A DNA stretch of 64,000 nt, taken from Labrenzia sp. PHM005. GTDB lineage: Bacteria > Pseudomonadota > Alphaproteobacteria > Rhizobiales > Stappiaceae. The stretch's first letter is position 1; each line of letters starts with the position of its first letter. The position numbers and the translations under genes are program-made. Positions 19,070 to 28,589 of the stretch are shown piece by piece. The DNA is taken from the NCBI RefSeq assembly GCF_006517275.1, contig NZ_CP041191.1, positions 2,847,001 to 2,911,000 of the forward strand, in the 5' to 3' direction. The notes beneath the pieces were generated by a model. It did not search any database, was not told the DNA's origin, and saw only the letters and a list, made by a program, of their open reading frames with translations.

Positions 19070-20008
19070 TCACTCTCCCCAAAAGGCGTTTGCCAGTTTC
19101 TTGATCGCCTTGATGTTGCGCGGTCCAGGCGTTGCTTCCACGTATTCCAGGACAACAAATCGGTCGTTTTTGACAGCATCGAGGTTTGCAAAGGCCGGGT
19201 TTTCCATCATGAAGGCCCGCTTTTGTGCAGCGGTTACATCCCCGTAGTTGACGATCACGATCACTTCCGGATTGCGTTCAACAACGGTTTCCCAGCCGAC
19301 GGTGGCCCAGCTCTTTTCCAGATCGTCGACAATGTTTTTGCCGCCAGCTGCTTCAATCATCGCGGTCGGCATGGCGTAGCGGCCAGCTGTGAATGGGGTG
19401 TCCTCGCCGCTGTCGTAAACGAAAACCCGCAGTGGTGCGTTGCCGGTGGTCAGAACTTTCTCAAAGTCCGCAAGCTCGGCTTTGTAGCCTGCGACCAGAT
19501 CTTCAGCGCGCCCCTGCACCTCAAAGATTTTTCCAAGGTTCAGGAGGTCGTTGTACATGTCCTCCATCGAGACTTTCGGCTTTTCGCCGATGTGGATGCA
19601 GCTTTCGGTGAGTTCGTAGACATCAATCCCGAAGGGAGCGAGTGTATCTGGCGTGACTTCACCCCCGACTTTCATGCCGTAGTTCCAGCCGGCAAAAAAG
19701 AAATCCGCATCAGCGCCGATGAGGACTTCCTTGGTCGGGTATTTGGCAGAGAGTTCCGGCAGTTCGGCGACACCCTCGCGCATTTCCTCGTCCAGAGTTT
19801 TCCAGCCCGAGATACCGGTGTAGCCAACCATGCGATCGCGCAGGCCAAGCACCAGCATCATCTCGGTCAGGTTGACGTCGTTGGAGATGGCGCGCTTGGG
19901 CGGTTCTGAGAACGTGACTGTGCGATCGCAGCTTTGTACGGTCGTGTCTGCAAATGCTCCAGTTGTCATGAGAGTGAGTGCGCCAAGGGCGTGAAAGATT
20001 GGTTTCAT
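19070..20008 (-). CDS. ABC transporter periplasmic binding protein, BtuF/FepB-like
   Basis: The 312-residue protein has a Sec signal peptide (MKPIFHALGALTLMTTGAFA) and the helical-backbone periplasmic binding fold of the BtuF/FhuD/FepB class. An early RAISNDVNLTEMMLVLGL segment, the central linker helix and the late NPEVIVIVNYGD strand are visible. It would deliver the ligand to the permease encoded 3 bp downstream. It overlaps the ATPase gene by 4 bp. Control by the upstream riboswitch points to B12-type ligands or cobalt chelates. Confidence 0.88.
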   Translation of the reverse strand: MKPIFHALGALTLMTTGAFADTTVQSCDRTVTFSEPPKRAISNDVNLTEMMLVLGLRDRMVGYTGISGWKTLDEEMREGVAELPELSAKYPTKEVLIGADADFFFAGWNYGMKVGGEVTPDTLAPFGIDVYELTESCIHIGEKPKVSMEDMYNDLLNLGKIFEVQGRAEDLVAGYKAELADFEKVLTTGNAPLRVFVYDSGEDTPFTAGRYAMPTAMIEAAGGKNIVDDLEKSWATVGWETVVERNPEVIVIVNYGDVTAAQKRAFMMENPAFANLDAVKNDRFVVLEYVEATPGPRNIKAIKKLANAFWGE

Positions 20009-20799
20009 GTCAGTTCCTTATCGGAAAGCGTATAGGTGAAGTGGGATGTATTTGACGGTGTCAGCTTTTGGCGTTGCGCCTGAACGCGGAATGCAGCTGA
20101 TACGGCCCTGTCGCTCAAGACCGTGTGTGGTGGACCAAAGGCTTTGGCCACACCCTGATCAAGCAGCAGAATATCGTCGCAAACCGCGCTGGCCATGTTG
20201 AGATCGTGCAGACTGGTGACGATGGTCATGTCGAGGTGGCGGATCAGCTTCAGAACTTCCAGCTGATGGCGGATGTCGAGGTGGTTGGTCGGTTCGTCGA
20301 GAATGAGCAGGCCTGGCTGCTGTGCCAGAGCGCGGGCGACCATAACTCTCTGACGTTCACCGCCCGACAAGGTGCCAAACCTCCGGTTTTGCAGACCGGA
20401 TAAGTCGAGCCGGTCCAAAGCTTCTTGAATGATCGCACGGTCGTCGGCACTGCGCCCGGCAAGAGGTGCGTGGAAGGGTGTGCGGCCGAGTTCCACGATT
20501 TCCAAGACGGTGAGGGCGAAGTCCGTCGGCTGTTCCTGCAGCACCGCTGCCACGCGCTGGGCAGCCGCCCTTGCGGACAGGGACCAAATGTCCTGACCAT
20601 CGATCTCGATCCGCCCAGTGTCCGGCCGGTGAAAGCGGTACAGCAGCCTGAGGAAGGTGGACTTTCCAGCGCCATTTGGGCCGAGCACGCCCAGAACACG
20701 CCCTGCCTCAAGGTGCAGGGAGACCGGTTTTAGGATCGGGGCTGTGCCGCGCGGGGCCCAGCTGGCCTCCGTGACGGTCAGCGATGCGGCCGACGTCAT
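20005..20799 (-). CDS. ABC transporter ATP-binding protein, BtuD/FecE-like
   Basis: This 264-residue ATPase powers the uptake system. It has Walker A (GVLGPNGAGKSTFLR), Q-loop, the ABC signature LSGGERQRVMVARAL, Walker B with the catalytic Glu (LLILDEPTNHLD) and the switch His (TSLHDLNMA). It overlaps its neighbours on both sides by 4 bp (ATGA junctions), so translation is coupled through DUF1636, ATPase and binding protein. Confidence 0.93.
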   Translation of the reverse strand: MTSAASLTVTEASWAPRGTAPILKPVSLHLEAGRVLGVLGPNGAGKSTFLRLLYRFHRPDTGRIEIDGQDIWSLSARAAAQRVAAVLQEQPTDFALTVLEIVELGRTPFHAPLAGRSADDRAIIQEALDRLDLSGLQNRRFGTLSGGERQRVMVARALAQQPGLLILDEPTNHLDIRHQLEVLKLIRHLDMTIVTSLHDLNMASAVCDDILLLDQGVAKAFGPPHTVLSDRAVSAAFRVQAQRQKLTPSNTSHFTYTLSDKELT

Positions 20800-21209
20800 T
20801 GAACGGCCATCTCTGTTTCTTCTGAGACGATGATCGCAGCCGGCACGCGCGCGAGCGCCGTTCGGCGCAGTTTTCCGGGTCGCTCACCGGAGGAGCACCA
20901 GCCATCGGGCAACTCCGCATACTGCCGGGCAAACGTGATCAGATCCGTAACGTCTTCCTCCGGATCGATGTCACCAAACAGATACGTCGCCTTTTGGCTG
21001 CCGTGAAAAGCTACCGTGCAAGGACGGCTGCACCCGGCCATGCACGCAACACCGGAAATCTCAAAGTCGTCTGAGACGAATTTGCCGGCCGTTTGAAGTG
21101 CGGCCTGCAGCTTTTCAATCAGGTCATAACCAGGCTTACAGTTGCTGCCCTTGTGTCTGCAGGACGTGCACACCGTGATGCGGTGTGAGGTGTGTCTTGA
21201 TGTCTCCAT
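20796..21209 (-). CDS. DUF1636 cysteine-rich metal-binding protein
   Basis: The 137-residue product belongs to the DUF1636 family of small cytoplasmic proteins with a thioredoxin-like ferredoxin pattern. Cysteine motifs are CTSCRHKG near the N-terminus and GVACMAGCSRPC in the middle, enough for a 2Fe-2S cluster or for cobalt binding. I start it at METSRHTSHRITVC, the first ATG of the conserved region. It is the first gene after a cobalamin riboswitch and is coupled to the ABC transporter genes, so a role in handling cobalt or corrinoid is likely. The precise function is unknown. Confidence 0.85.
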   Translation of the reverse strand: METSRHTSHRITVCTSCRHKGSNCKPGYDLIEKLQAALQTAGKFVSDDFEISGVACMAGCSRPCTVAFHGSQKATYLFGDIDPEEDVTDLITFARQYAELPDGWCSSGERPGKLRRTALARVPAAIIVSEETEMAVQ

Positions 21210-21324
21210 AGTGCCCTCCGCACATTGGCGGGGCAGTGGAAACATGGGCAGAGTTTGATCCTGATAAGCGGATACATAAGGTCCTGCTCCTGTCCGGGGC
21301 ACCCCGCCCGGGTTGAAGTTGATG

Positions 21325-21520
21325 GTGTGCGGCAGGTCTCCTGACTTGCGGGTCTCTGCAAACCTTGAACCTTCCCAGAGCTGGCGCTCCAGTGGTCACT
21401 TCAAGGTTGCTCTCCGCTCACAGTTGCGGGGGCAGTTACGGATTTGGCGCCTGATGGCTACACCGCACCGTATTCCCTTTTAATCCACCATCCATGACCG
21501 TCCGGCGGAACCACGGGCGG
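21325..21520 (-). promoter_or_regulatory. Cobalamin (AdoCbl) riboswitch
   Basis: On the minus strand the leader shows the whole cobalamin riboswitch architecture in order: a GGTTCCGCC start, GGGAATACGGTGCGG, the GTAACTGCCCCCGCAACTG core and the 3' B12 box AGTCAGGAGACCTGCC at 21331-21346. It lies about 115 nt upstream of the DUF1636 start. Bound adenosylcobalamin should switch the operon off, by sequestering the start region or by early termination. Confidence 0.95.
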
Positions 21521-21898
21521 AGGTAAACACGCTTGTCCGGGGAAGGCAAGATAGCTTTCAGCGCGAACACGCGTTTGTCCAATCATATTCAGGGGTCGTA
21601 TTGGCCGGCGGAGTTTTCAGCCTGGCCAGATTTATGGTTGAGCAAGGAATGTTTGACGAACACCTCCGAGTAAAGGCATCGATGAACAAACGCACCGGTT
21701 GCGGGTCCTGTTGGAGTGGCGGCCAAGAGTTTGTTTATTGGCTGGGTAGGCTAAAATATTTCCATTATGATTGTAATAATTACCGATAGATGTTGATTGT
21801 TTTTACTTGAAGGTCTGGATCTTTGTTTGCTTCACTTTAAACCTTGTCTGAGGGATGTCGGCAAATGAGACAGATGGGCCGAAAAAGCGAGCACCGGA
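21521..21898. other. Intergenic region between the B12 operon and the GGDEF-EAL gene
   Basis: About 380 bp hold the promoter of the riboswitch operon (leftward) and of the GGDEF-EAL gene (rightward). A 62-codon TTG frame on the plus strand (21601-21789) has no recognisable features and I do not call it a gene. Confidence 0.5.
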
Positions 21899-24421
21899 TT
21901 GGACGCACTCAAAAACTCCTTTCTTGATCTGACCTGTGACGCCGTCGCGGTTTGTTGTTGGGACGACGGTTCTGCGGACATTCACCTTGTCTATATCAAC
22001 GACGCTTTCGCTGACCTGTTTGGGCCTTTTGAAGAATTGGTCGTCGACAACTCTATTCCGTGTGCCTCAATGCACCGTGGTCTTCTTCAAGATCCATCCG
22101 GAAAGTTGCAGGAAGCGGCCGAATTGAAACATACCGACGGGACGATGTTTCAGGCCAGCGCCGCAGGCTTCGCCTTTAGGGATGATGAAACCGACAAACT
22201 CTACAGCTGTGTGACCTACCGCGACGTTTCCGAGAACCTGTCGATACGGGCAGAGTCGCGGCATAAAGGTGCGGACGAAGAGCTTGGCGCCAAACAAGAG
22301 GATCCCGTAGCGCTCAAGGCGGCGTATGAGCGTATCCTTGGGGCGTTAAATGCTCACCCTGATCCGATCGTCATTTATGATGCCGACTTGCGGCTTGTCT
22401 ACCGCAACGATGGGTATGCTGCCTCGGTCACCGATAATCCGAGCGAGTTGGTCGAGGGAATGCGCCTGAGGGACGTGCTTCTGCTGGCAATCGAGCACGG
22501 CAGATATCCGGCGGCTGTTGGGCGGGAAGAGGCCTGGATAGAAGAAATCCTGTCGCCGAACTCATTGAGCCAAGTGGCGGAGAATGTTGAACTGGCTGGT
22601 GATGTGCACCACAAGCTCATTCGTTCGCGCGCTGCAAATGGTGATTACGTCGTGATCCGGCTAAATTCAACAGAACTTGTGCGCGAAAAACGGGCTGCTG
22701 AAGCCGTACAGGCAAGGCTGATCGCAGCGCTCAATGCCTATCCTGCTCCCTTTGTTATTTATGATTCCGATGACTGCCTTGTGGTGTGCAATGACGCCTA
22801 CCGCGTCTCCATGTCCAACAATCCGGATGACCTAAAAGTCGGAATGCACCGGACGGAAGTCGCTCGCATCGCCGTTCGCGCCGGAAAGATCGCCAATGCG
22901 GTCGGACGAGAAGAAGAGTGGATGTCCGACGCGCATCAAAGCATGGACGTTAGTAAACCGGTGCAGGACCTGGAGTTGCCCGGTGACATTCATCACCGGT
23001 TGTTGCGGTCCCGGGTCGAGAATGGCGACCTGGTCATTCTGCGGATCGATACGACCGAACTTGTGCGCCAGAGCCGGGCGCTGGAGAAAGCGAATGCTGA
23101 AATCACCCATATGGCGCTCCATGATGATCTGACAGGACTTGGCAACAGAAGGTATCTCGCAAAACAACTGGAAGAGTTCACAATAAGACGCAGTCAGACT
23201 GGGGGAGAAATCGGAGCGCTGCACATTGATTTGGACCGTTTCAAGCAAATCAATGACACGATGGGGCACCGGGCTGGAGACGATGTGCTGGTGGAAGTGG
23301 CCAAGAGGATCAGGCTTGTCCTGGACGGATCGGAAGAGGTTGCCCGAATTGGGGGCGACGAATTCGTTGTTCTGGTGCCTTTGGCAAATGATCCGAAACG
23401 GGCTGCGGATCTGGCCGAGGTTCTGTTGAAAGACTTGGCACGGCCGATGCACACCCACGGAAAGGAATGCCGTTTTGGGGCATCCATCGGGATTGCGCAG
23501 ACACCGCTTTCTGAGGTCGAAAACCTTCTAACAAACTCGGATGTGGCGCTCTACAAGGCCAAACACCGCGGTCGCGGACGCGCGGAGATGTTTGACCATT
23601 CCGATCTGGAGGACGTCCGCAACGCAAAGACGCTCGCCGATGATATCCTGCGCGCTGTGGAGCAGGGCGAGTTCGTGCCCTACTATCAGCCGCAGGTGGA
23701 TTCGAGGACTGGCCAGATTGTTGGTGTTGAGGTTCTCACACGGTGGCTCCACCCGGAAAAAGGCATCGTCGCGCCGAGTGAATTCCTGACCTTCGCCGCG
23801 GATCTGAGTGTTGCCGGTGATATTGATCGGCAAGTCTTCGAGCGTGCGCTTGCCGAAGCGCGACGCCTACCAGCGGCAGCTTCAGACATTATCACGCTGT
23901 CATTCAATGTCAGTGAGGACAGGGTCAACCTGACCGACATAGATGAACTTGGACGCATGGTCCAAGCCTATCAGGGCCAGGTGAGTTTTGAGCTTCTTGA
24001 GACAATATTTCTGGAAGAGCAGGATGACACGTTCTTGCAGCGTCTGGATCAGCTCCGGGGTCTGGGCATATCGATTGAGGTTGATGATTTTGGCAGTGGT
24101 CATGCGTCCGTTGTTGCCCTGCAGAGGATCAACCCGGACCGTCTGAAAATTGATCGGCGGCTGGCCGCTCTTGTAACGACCGGCAGCGGTGGGTTGCGCC
24201 TCATAAGGTCAATTATCGAGATCGCGCAGGCGCTTGAACTCGGGGTCACTGCGGAAGGCATTGAGACAAAAGAACAGGCCGAAATCCTCGCGAAACTCGG
24301 TTGTGACAGACTGCAAGGGTATTATTTCGCTGAACCGATGCCCTTTTCTGAACTGACCACGTTCTTGGCTTCACAGCCAAGTATACCGGAATTGACAGCG
24401 TTTGAACCAGGGGCCGGATGA
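21899..24421 (+). CDS. PAS-PAS-PAS-GGDEF-EAL cyclic-di-GMP protein
   Basis: This 840-residue cytoplasmic protein has three PAS-like sensor repeats (about residues 10-115, 140-250, 270-375; the last two begin with the related ALNAHPDPIVIYD and ALNAYPAPFVIYD), a GGDEF domain (GGDEF intact near residue 485) and an EAL domain from about residue 590. The EAL motif reads EVL; DDFGSGHAS, LKIDR and AEGIETKEQ are preserved, so phosphodiesterase activity is plausible. It may both make and degrade cyclic-di-GMP. The only start upstream of the first PAS is a TTG, because a stop codon lies 11 codons before it; translation may be inefficient. Confidence 0.9.
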   Translation: MDALKNSFLDLTCDAVAVCCWDDGSADIHLVYINDAFADLFGPFEELVVDNSIPCASMHRGLLQDPSGKLQEAAELKHTDGTMFQASAAGFAFRDDETDKLYSCVTYRDVSENLSIRAESRHKGADEELGAKQEDPVALKAAYERILGALNAHPDPIVIYDADLRLVYRNDGYAASVTDNPSELVEGMRLRDVLLLAIEHGRYPAAVGREEAWIEEILSPNSLSQVAENVELAGDVHHKLIRSRAANGDYVVIRLNSTELVREKRAAEAVQARLIAALNAYPAPFVIYDSDDCLVVCNDAYRVSMSNNPDDLKVGMHRTEVARIAVRAGKIANAVGREEEWMSDAHQSMDVSKPVQDLELPGDIHHRLLRSRVENGDLVILRIDTTELVRQSRALEKANAEITHMALHDDLTGLGNRRYLAKQLEEFTIRRSQTGGEIGALHIDLDRFKQINDTMGHRAGDDVLVEVAKRIRLVLDGSEEVARIGGDEFVVLVPLANDPKRAADLAEVLLKDLARPMHTHGKECRFGASIGIAQTPLSEVENLLTNSDVALYKAKHRGRGRAEMFDHSDLEDVRNAKTLADDILRAVEQGEFVPYYQPQVDSRTGQIVGVEVLTRWLHPEKGIVAPSEFLTFAADLSVAGDIDRQVFERALAEARRLPAAASDIITLSFNVSEDRVNLTDIDELGRMVQAYQGQVSFELLETIFLEEQDDTFLQRLDQLRGLGISIEVDDFGSGHASVVALQRINPDRLKIDRRLAALVTTGSGGLRLIRSIIEIAQALELGVTAEGIETKEQAEILAKLGCDRLQGYYFAEPMPFSELTTFLASQPSIPELTAFEPGAG

Positions 24422-24477
24422 CGTCTGTTGGAAAGGTCACTGTCCGGCCGCCGACAGATCGGCTCGGAATGTCTTAC

Positions 24478-24512
24478 CAAAAAACAAATGGCCCCGGCGA
24501 ATGCCGGGGCCA
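24478..24512 (-). terminator. Terminator of the ilvB-ilvN operon
   Basis: A 10-bp perfect stem (TGGCCCCGGC/GCCGGGGCCA) with a 4-nt loop is followed on the minus strand by TTTGTTTTTT, 25 bp after the ilvN stop. Confidence 0.9.
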
Positions 24513-24536
24513 CTACTGCTAGAGAGAGTATTTTCC

Positions 24537-25109
24537 TTAAAGCCCTTCCGGTCCGCGCTGAACGGCAGCGACACCGGTGCGGGAAACTTCGACCAGGCCG
24601 AGCGGTTTCATGATCGAGATGAACTGCTCGATCTTTGAGGTCCGGCCGGTGATTTCAAAGACAAAGTGTTCCGTTGTGGCGTCAATGACGGTCGCCTTAA
24701 ACGCATCGCCGAGACGCAGGGCTTCCAGGCGCTTATCGCCATCGCCAAGGACCTTCACCAGAGCCAGTTCCCGCTCCAAGGGCTTGTCCTGATTGGCGCG
24801 GCGGGCCCGCACGGTCAAGTCGGTTACCCGGTGCACGGGCACCAAACGGTCGAGTTGGTGGCGGATTTGCTCAATGATCATCGGCGTACCGGTGGTCACG
24901 ATGGTGATCCGCGACAGATGTTTTTCGTGCTCGGTTTCCGACACTGTCAAGCTGTCGATGTTGTAGCCGCGGCCGGAAAACAGGCCGATCACCCGGGCGA
25001 GAACGCCCGGTTCGTTGTCCACGATCAGCGATAGGGTGTGAGTTTCGATTTCATTGCTCACCTCGGCCAGGAAATAGGCAGAGAGAGCGTCAACGTTTTG
25101 TGCGTTCAT
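24537..25109 (-). CDS. ilvN: Acetolactate synthase small (regulatory) subunit
   Basis: IlvN (IlvH) activates the catalytic subunit and gives feedback inhibition by valine. The 190-residue product has an N-terminal ACT domain (LSLIVDNEPGVLARVIGLFS, then GYNIDSLTVSETE) and the C-terminal ALS_ss domain (ERELALVKV, then EITGRTSKIEQFI and GLVEVSRTGVAAVQRG). Length and order are normal. It follows ilvB by 25 bp, is ended by a strong terminator, and shares the ilvL attenuator upstream of ilvB. Confidence 0.96.
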   Translation of the reverse strand: MNAQNVDALSAYFLAEVSNEIETHTLSLIVDNEPGVLARVIGLFSGRGYNIDSLTVSETEHEKHLSRITIVTTGTPMIIEQIRHQLDRLVPVHRVTDLTVRARRANQDKPLERELALVKVLGDGDKRLEALRLGDAFKATVIDATTEHFVFEITGRTSKIEQFISIMKPLGLVEVSRTGVAAVQRGPEGL

Positions 25110-25134
25110 GTCTTTAATCCTTTGCCTTCAAGCC

Positions 25135-26910
25135 TTAAACGAGGGACTTGCCTTCAGCGGAAATCGCGTTGGCAACCGCTTCGTCATTGGCTTCATCCGG
25201 CAGAAGCATTTCGTTGTGAGCCTTGCCCGACGGGATCATCGGGAAACAGTTGGTCAGGTTCGCCACCCGGCAGTCGAACAAAACCGGTTTGTCGACAGCA
25301 ATCATCTCTTCGATCGCTCCATCCAGATCACCCGGTTTTTCCACCCGGAAGCCGACCCCGCCATAAGCATCGGCCAGCTTGACGAAATCCGGCAGGCTTT
25401 CAGTGTAGGAGTGGGACAGGCGGTTGCCGTGCAAGAGCTGCTGCCACTGGCGGACCATGCCCATGTACTGGTTGTTCAAGATGAACACCTTGACCGGCAG
25501 GCCGAATTGGACGGCGGTCGACATCTCTTGAATGTTCATCAGGATCGAGGCATCGCCGGCGATATCAATGCACAAGGCATCGCGGTGCGCTGCCTGCGCG
25601 CCGATCGCAGCTGGCAAGCCGTAGCCCATGGTGCCGAGACCACCGGACGTCAGCCAGCGGTTCGGCTCTTCAAAGCCATAGAATTGCGCCGCCCACATCT
25701 GGTGCTGACCGACTTCGGTGGAAACAAAGGTTTTCCGGTCCTTGGTCAGCTCATACAGCCGCTGGATCGCGTATTGCGGCATGATGACGTCATTGTTCGG
25801 CTTATAGGCCAAGGAATTGCGCGCCCGCCAGGCATCGATCTGGCTCCACCAGCCTTTCATCGCACCAGCATCAGCTTTTATGGACGAGGTGCGCCAGATC
25901 CGGACCAGATCTTCCAGAACATGCCCAACATCGCCGATGATCGGCAGATCGATATTGATCGTCTTGTTGATGGAAGACGGATCGATGTCGATGTGGATCT
26001 TGCGGGACCCCGGTGAGAAAGCGTCTGTCCGGCCGGTGATCCGGTCGTCAAAGCGGGCGCCAATGCAGACCATCAGATCACAGTCGTGCATGGCCATATT
26101 GGCTTCATAGGTGCCGTGCATGCCCAACATGCCGAGCCAATTGTCGCCGGAAGCAGGGTAAGCCCCAAGACCCATCAAGGTGGAAGTGATCGGGAATCCG
26201 GTCAGGGAGACCAATTCGCGCAGCAGCTGGGTTGCCTGCGGGCCTGAGTTGATGACGCCGCCGCCTGTATAAAGAATCGGCTTCTTGGCCGCGGCCATCA
26301 TTTCAACGGCCATCTTGATCGAGGCGGCATCGCCTTTAACTTGCGGGCGGTAGCTTTTGTGGGCCGCCGCCGGGTTCGGTGTCGGGCCCTGGTAGGTGCC
26401 GGTGGCGAACTGGACGTCCTTCGGAATGTCGACAACGACCGGGCCCGGACGGCCGGAGGTCGCGACATAAAAGGCCTCATGCAGGATCCGCGGCAGATCG
26501 TCGACGTTTCGGACCAGCCAGTTGTGCTTTGTACAGGGCCGGGTGATGCCGACTGTGTCGCATTCCTGGAAAGCGTCGTTGCCGATAAGATGCGTCGGAA
26601 CCTGGCCTGAGATGCAGACCAGCGGAATGCTGTCCAGCATGGCGTCGGTCAGGGCCGTGACCATGTTGGTTGCGCCCGGACCGGAGGTGACCAGGGCAAC
26701 GCCGGGTTTGCCGGTGGAGCGGGCATACCCTTCCGCCGCATGGCCGGCGCCCTGTTCGTGGCGCACCAGAATGTGCTCAAGGCCGTCCTGCTGAATGATC
26801 TCGTCATAAATGGGAAGCACAGCACCACCCGGGTAGCCGAAGATTGTGTCAACTCCCTGGTCTTTCAGCGCCTGGATGACCATTTCGGCGCCGGTCATTT
26901 CCCGTGTCAT
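25135..26910 (-). CDS. ilvB: Acetolactate synthase large (catalytic) subunit
   Basis: This TPP- and FAD-dependent enzyme condenses two pyruvates to acetolactate, or pyruvate with 2-oxobutyrate, at the head of valine, leucine and isoleucine synthesis. The 591-residue product begins [20 protein letters not shown] and has the catalytic Glu region ([17 protein letters not shown]), the FAD/central domain and the TPP-binding segment [18 protein letters not shown]. The same frame stays open upstream through the leader region, but this ATG matches the family start. Expression is predicted to be controlled by the attenuator at 27025-27131. Confidence 0.96.
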   Translation of the reverse strand: MTREMTGAEMVIQALKDQGVDTIFGYPGGAVLPIYDEIIQQDGLEHILVRHEQGAGHAAEGYARSTGKPGVALVTSGPGATNMVTALTDAMLDSIPLVCISGQVPTHLIGNDAFQECDTVGITRPCTKHNWLVRNVDDLPRILHEAFYVATSGRPGPVVVDIPKDVQFATGTYQGPTPNPAAAHKSYRPQVKGDAASIKMAVEMMAAAKKPILYTGGGVINSGPQATQLLRELVSLTGFPITSTLMGLGAYPASGDNWLGMLGMHGTYEANMAMHDCDLMVCIGARFDDRITGRTDAFSPGSRKIHIDIDPSSINKTINIDLPIIGDVGHVLEDLVRIWRTSSIKADAGAMKGWWSQIDAWRARNSLAYKPNNDVIMPQYAIQRLYELTKDRKTFVSTEVGQHQMWAAQFYGFEEPNRWLTSGGLGTMGYGLPAAIGAQAAHRDALCIDIAGDASILMNIQEMSTAVQFGLPVKVFILNNQYMGMVRQWQQLLHGNRLSHSYTESLPDFVKLADAYGGVGFRVEKPGDLDGAIEEMIAVDKPVLFDCRVANLTNCFPMIPSGKAHNEMLLPDEANDEAVANAISAEGKSLV

Positions 26911-27024
26911 TCTCTTAACGTCCTTACATTTATGCCCGTCTTCGGGCCTGGCTCTATAGGTCTTGATGCCGGGCAGCTGGCTGCACCTACAAGGAACTGG
27001 GGAAGCGGCGTCAGGCGGCGGATA

Positions 27025-27050
27025 CAAAAAAAGGCCCCTGGGGGAGCCTT
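27025..27050 (-). terminator. ilvBN attenuator terminator
   Basis: On the minus strand AAGGCTCCCC and GGGGCCTT form a stem with one mismatch, followed by seven T residues. It lies between the ilvL leader peptide and ilvB, the expected place for a transcription attenuator. Confidence 0.85.
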
Positions 27051-27077
27051 GGTCGCGCGCCATCCTGTCCGTCGGGA

Positions 27078-27131
27078 TTATCCCGCCGGGGCGCGCATTT
27101 CCACCACTACTAGAATGAGAGACATCATCAT
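27078..27131 (-). CDS. ilvL: ilvBN leader peptide
   Basis: A 17-codon open frame reads [17 protein letters not shown]. Six consecutive codons are Leu-Ile-Leu-Val-Val-Val, exactly the end-product amino acids of the pathway. Its stop is 27 bp before the base of the attenuator stem. When charged branched-chain tRNAs are scarce, a ribosome would stall on these codons, favour an antiterminator and allow transcription into ilvB. Peptide-mediated attenuation of ilv genes is established in Proteobacteria; here it is read directly from the sequence. The start could be any of the three ATG codons. Confidence 0.9.
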   Translation of the reverse strand: MMMSLILVVVEMRAPAG

Positions 27132-27449
27132 GTCGTCCCGGTTCCTCGAAGTTGCAGGTCGTTGACCCGATCCGAAAAAGCAAGCCTGGCGGTTGATGCC
27201 AGATCCACCCGCAGCTTTCTGACGCAAACGGAGTTGGATATCAAACCCGTCTTTTCCCACCGGCTTTGATGCGCCGCACCCTAGTGAGAGCGGTTTCTGC
27301 GGTCAAGCCAAAAAAATACATTTGTTGCGTCAAAGTGGCTCAATGTTTTTGAAAATTTCAGTTCATTGAACGCATGAAGATCGGGGTGTTTTCCTGCCAA
27401 ACACCCCAATTGCACTGTAAAAACTCTGCTAAGGAAATCTGTGGCTTAG
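27132..27449. other. Region between the ilv leader and the copper operon terminator
   Basis: About 318 bp with no supported gene. It should contain the ilv promoter (leftward). A longer frame that contains the leader peptide begins here, but it shows no conserved features before the MMM start. Confidence 0.5.
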
Positions 27450-27478
27450 AAAAAACGGGGCAGTATTGACTGCCCCGA
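27450..27478 (-). terminator. Terminator after the YcnI-like gene
   Basis: A perfect 8-bp stem (GGGGCAGT/ACTGCCCC) with a 4-nt loop is followed on the minus strand by GTTTTTTC, about 30 bp after the stop codon. Confidence 0.9.
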
Positions 27479-27506
27479 AATTCCAGTTGGTGCCCGGGGG
27501 AACCGA

Positions 27507-28472
27507 CTAGTTCGACTGCGTGTGAGCGCCATGGCCACCGTGTCCGCCGTGACCGGTCCGCCCAATTTCAATGGCTTCACCGAACCCGTCGAACATGGCA
27601 ACCACAGCCGGAGCGAGCTTGTTTTCGGCGTCTGCAAGATCGGAGGCCAGCGACATGGCCGCATCGTGAGGCAAACCGATTTGGCTCAACGTTTTGGCGT
27701 GTTTGAACGGCTCGCCGCCACACATGTGCACGTACCAGCCGTCCTTGTCTTTTTTCATGAGAGCTCGTCCGCCGCGGCCATCCTGCGACCAGCCCGCGAT
27801 CGCCCACGCGCCGGAAATCACAACAGGTTCAACTGTCAGAGGCGTTTCGGGCGTATCGAACTCTGCTTTGAGAACATGGGTAATCTCGTGTGCATCTCCA
27901 TAGTTATTGTGCGCCGCCTTTTTGCCGGGGGCTGGCATTGCATGGGAATGGTCATGGGCCGCAGCATTGATCATCAAGCCAGGGGCCGGCCGCTTTAGGT
28001 CATGCGGGTCCTGACCCGGGGCTGGGATTTCCGACCAGGCGACAGTGCCATCGGCGCAGTCTTGAACCGTTTGGAAAAAGACCTTTTGGCCGGCCGGGAG
28101 TTTGTCTGTCAGACGGCCGCGGAAGACAAACTCATCGAAATGGCTGTCTTCCAGGGATCCGGACCAGACAATTTCCTGGACGCCGGACGTGATCTTGCGG
28201 CCGTGCAATTCGTACTCATGGGCATAGTCGCCGCTGACGGTCTCCAGCGTCCAGCCAGCTTTGGGCATTGGTTTGACCGAAATCATGCCCTCCGGCACCG
28301 AGATTTTGACCTTGAGTGTGGCTTGGCCGTCGCAGCCGTGCGGAATGCGCATAACCGCCTTGTAGTAGCTGTTGATCGTTGCTTCTTTCACCTCAAGCGT
28401 CGCATGCGCCTGAGCCATCGAGGTGGAAAATAAAATGGCCGCAATGGCGGCCTGGGCAGTGGAGGTGTTCAT
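27507..28472 (-). CDS. YcnI/DUF1775 copper-binding protein with C-terminal copper-associated domain
   Basis: The 321-residue secreted protein has a signal peptide ending MAQA, so His23 becomes the mature N-terminus (HATLEVKEAT), as in YcnI proteins that bind copper by a histidine brace. The DUF1775 domain spans about residues 23-165 (RIPHGCDGQATLKVKISVPEG; FFQTVQDCADGTVAWSEIP). A His-rich linker (AAAHDHSHAMPAPGKKAAHN) leads to a second domain with GAWAIAGWSQDGRGGRALMKKDKDGW, similar to copper-uptake-associated proteins, and a His/Gly tail (GHGGHGGHGAH). It follows a DUF2946-like gene on the same strand. Confidence 0.85.
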   Translation of the reverse strand: MNTSTAQAAIAAILFSTSMAQAHATLEVKEATINSYYKAVMRIPHGCDGQATLKVKISVPEGMISVKPMPKAGWTLETVSGDYAHEYELHGRKITSGVQEIVWSGSLEDSHFDEFVFRGRLTDKLPAGQKVFFQTVQDCADGTVAWSEIPAPGQDPHDLKRPAPGLMINAAAHDHSHAMPAPGKKAAHNNYGDAHEITHVLKAEFDTPETPLTVEPVVISGAWAIAGWSQDGRGGRALMKKDKDGWYVHMCGGEPFKHAKTLSQIGLPHDAAMSLASDLADAENKLAPAVVAMFDGFGEAIEIGRTGHGGHGGHGAHTQSN

Positions 28473-28589
28473 CTAATAAAACTCCGCAAGACGCTCGCGG
28501 TTTCACACGCGGCATCTCGATTGATCCGTGATCACATGTTGGGAATGATTAGGAGCCTGCCAGACAAGGGGCAGGCATCTCAAATGAGA

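Noticed and set aside
19223..19909. Plus-strand open frame of 228 codons
   Set aside because: Antisense to the ABC binding-protein gene, which has a signal peptide and a coupled operon position.
25108..26016. Plus-strand open frame of 302 codons
   Set aside because: Antisense to ilvN/ilvB; no protein features.
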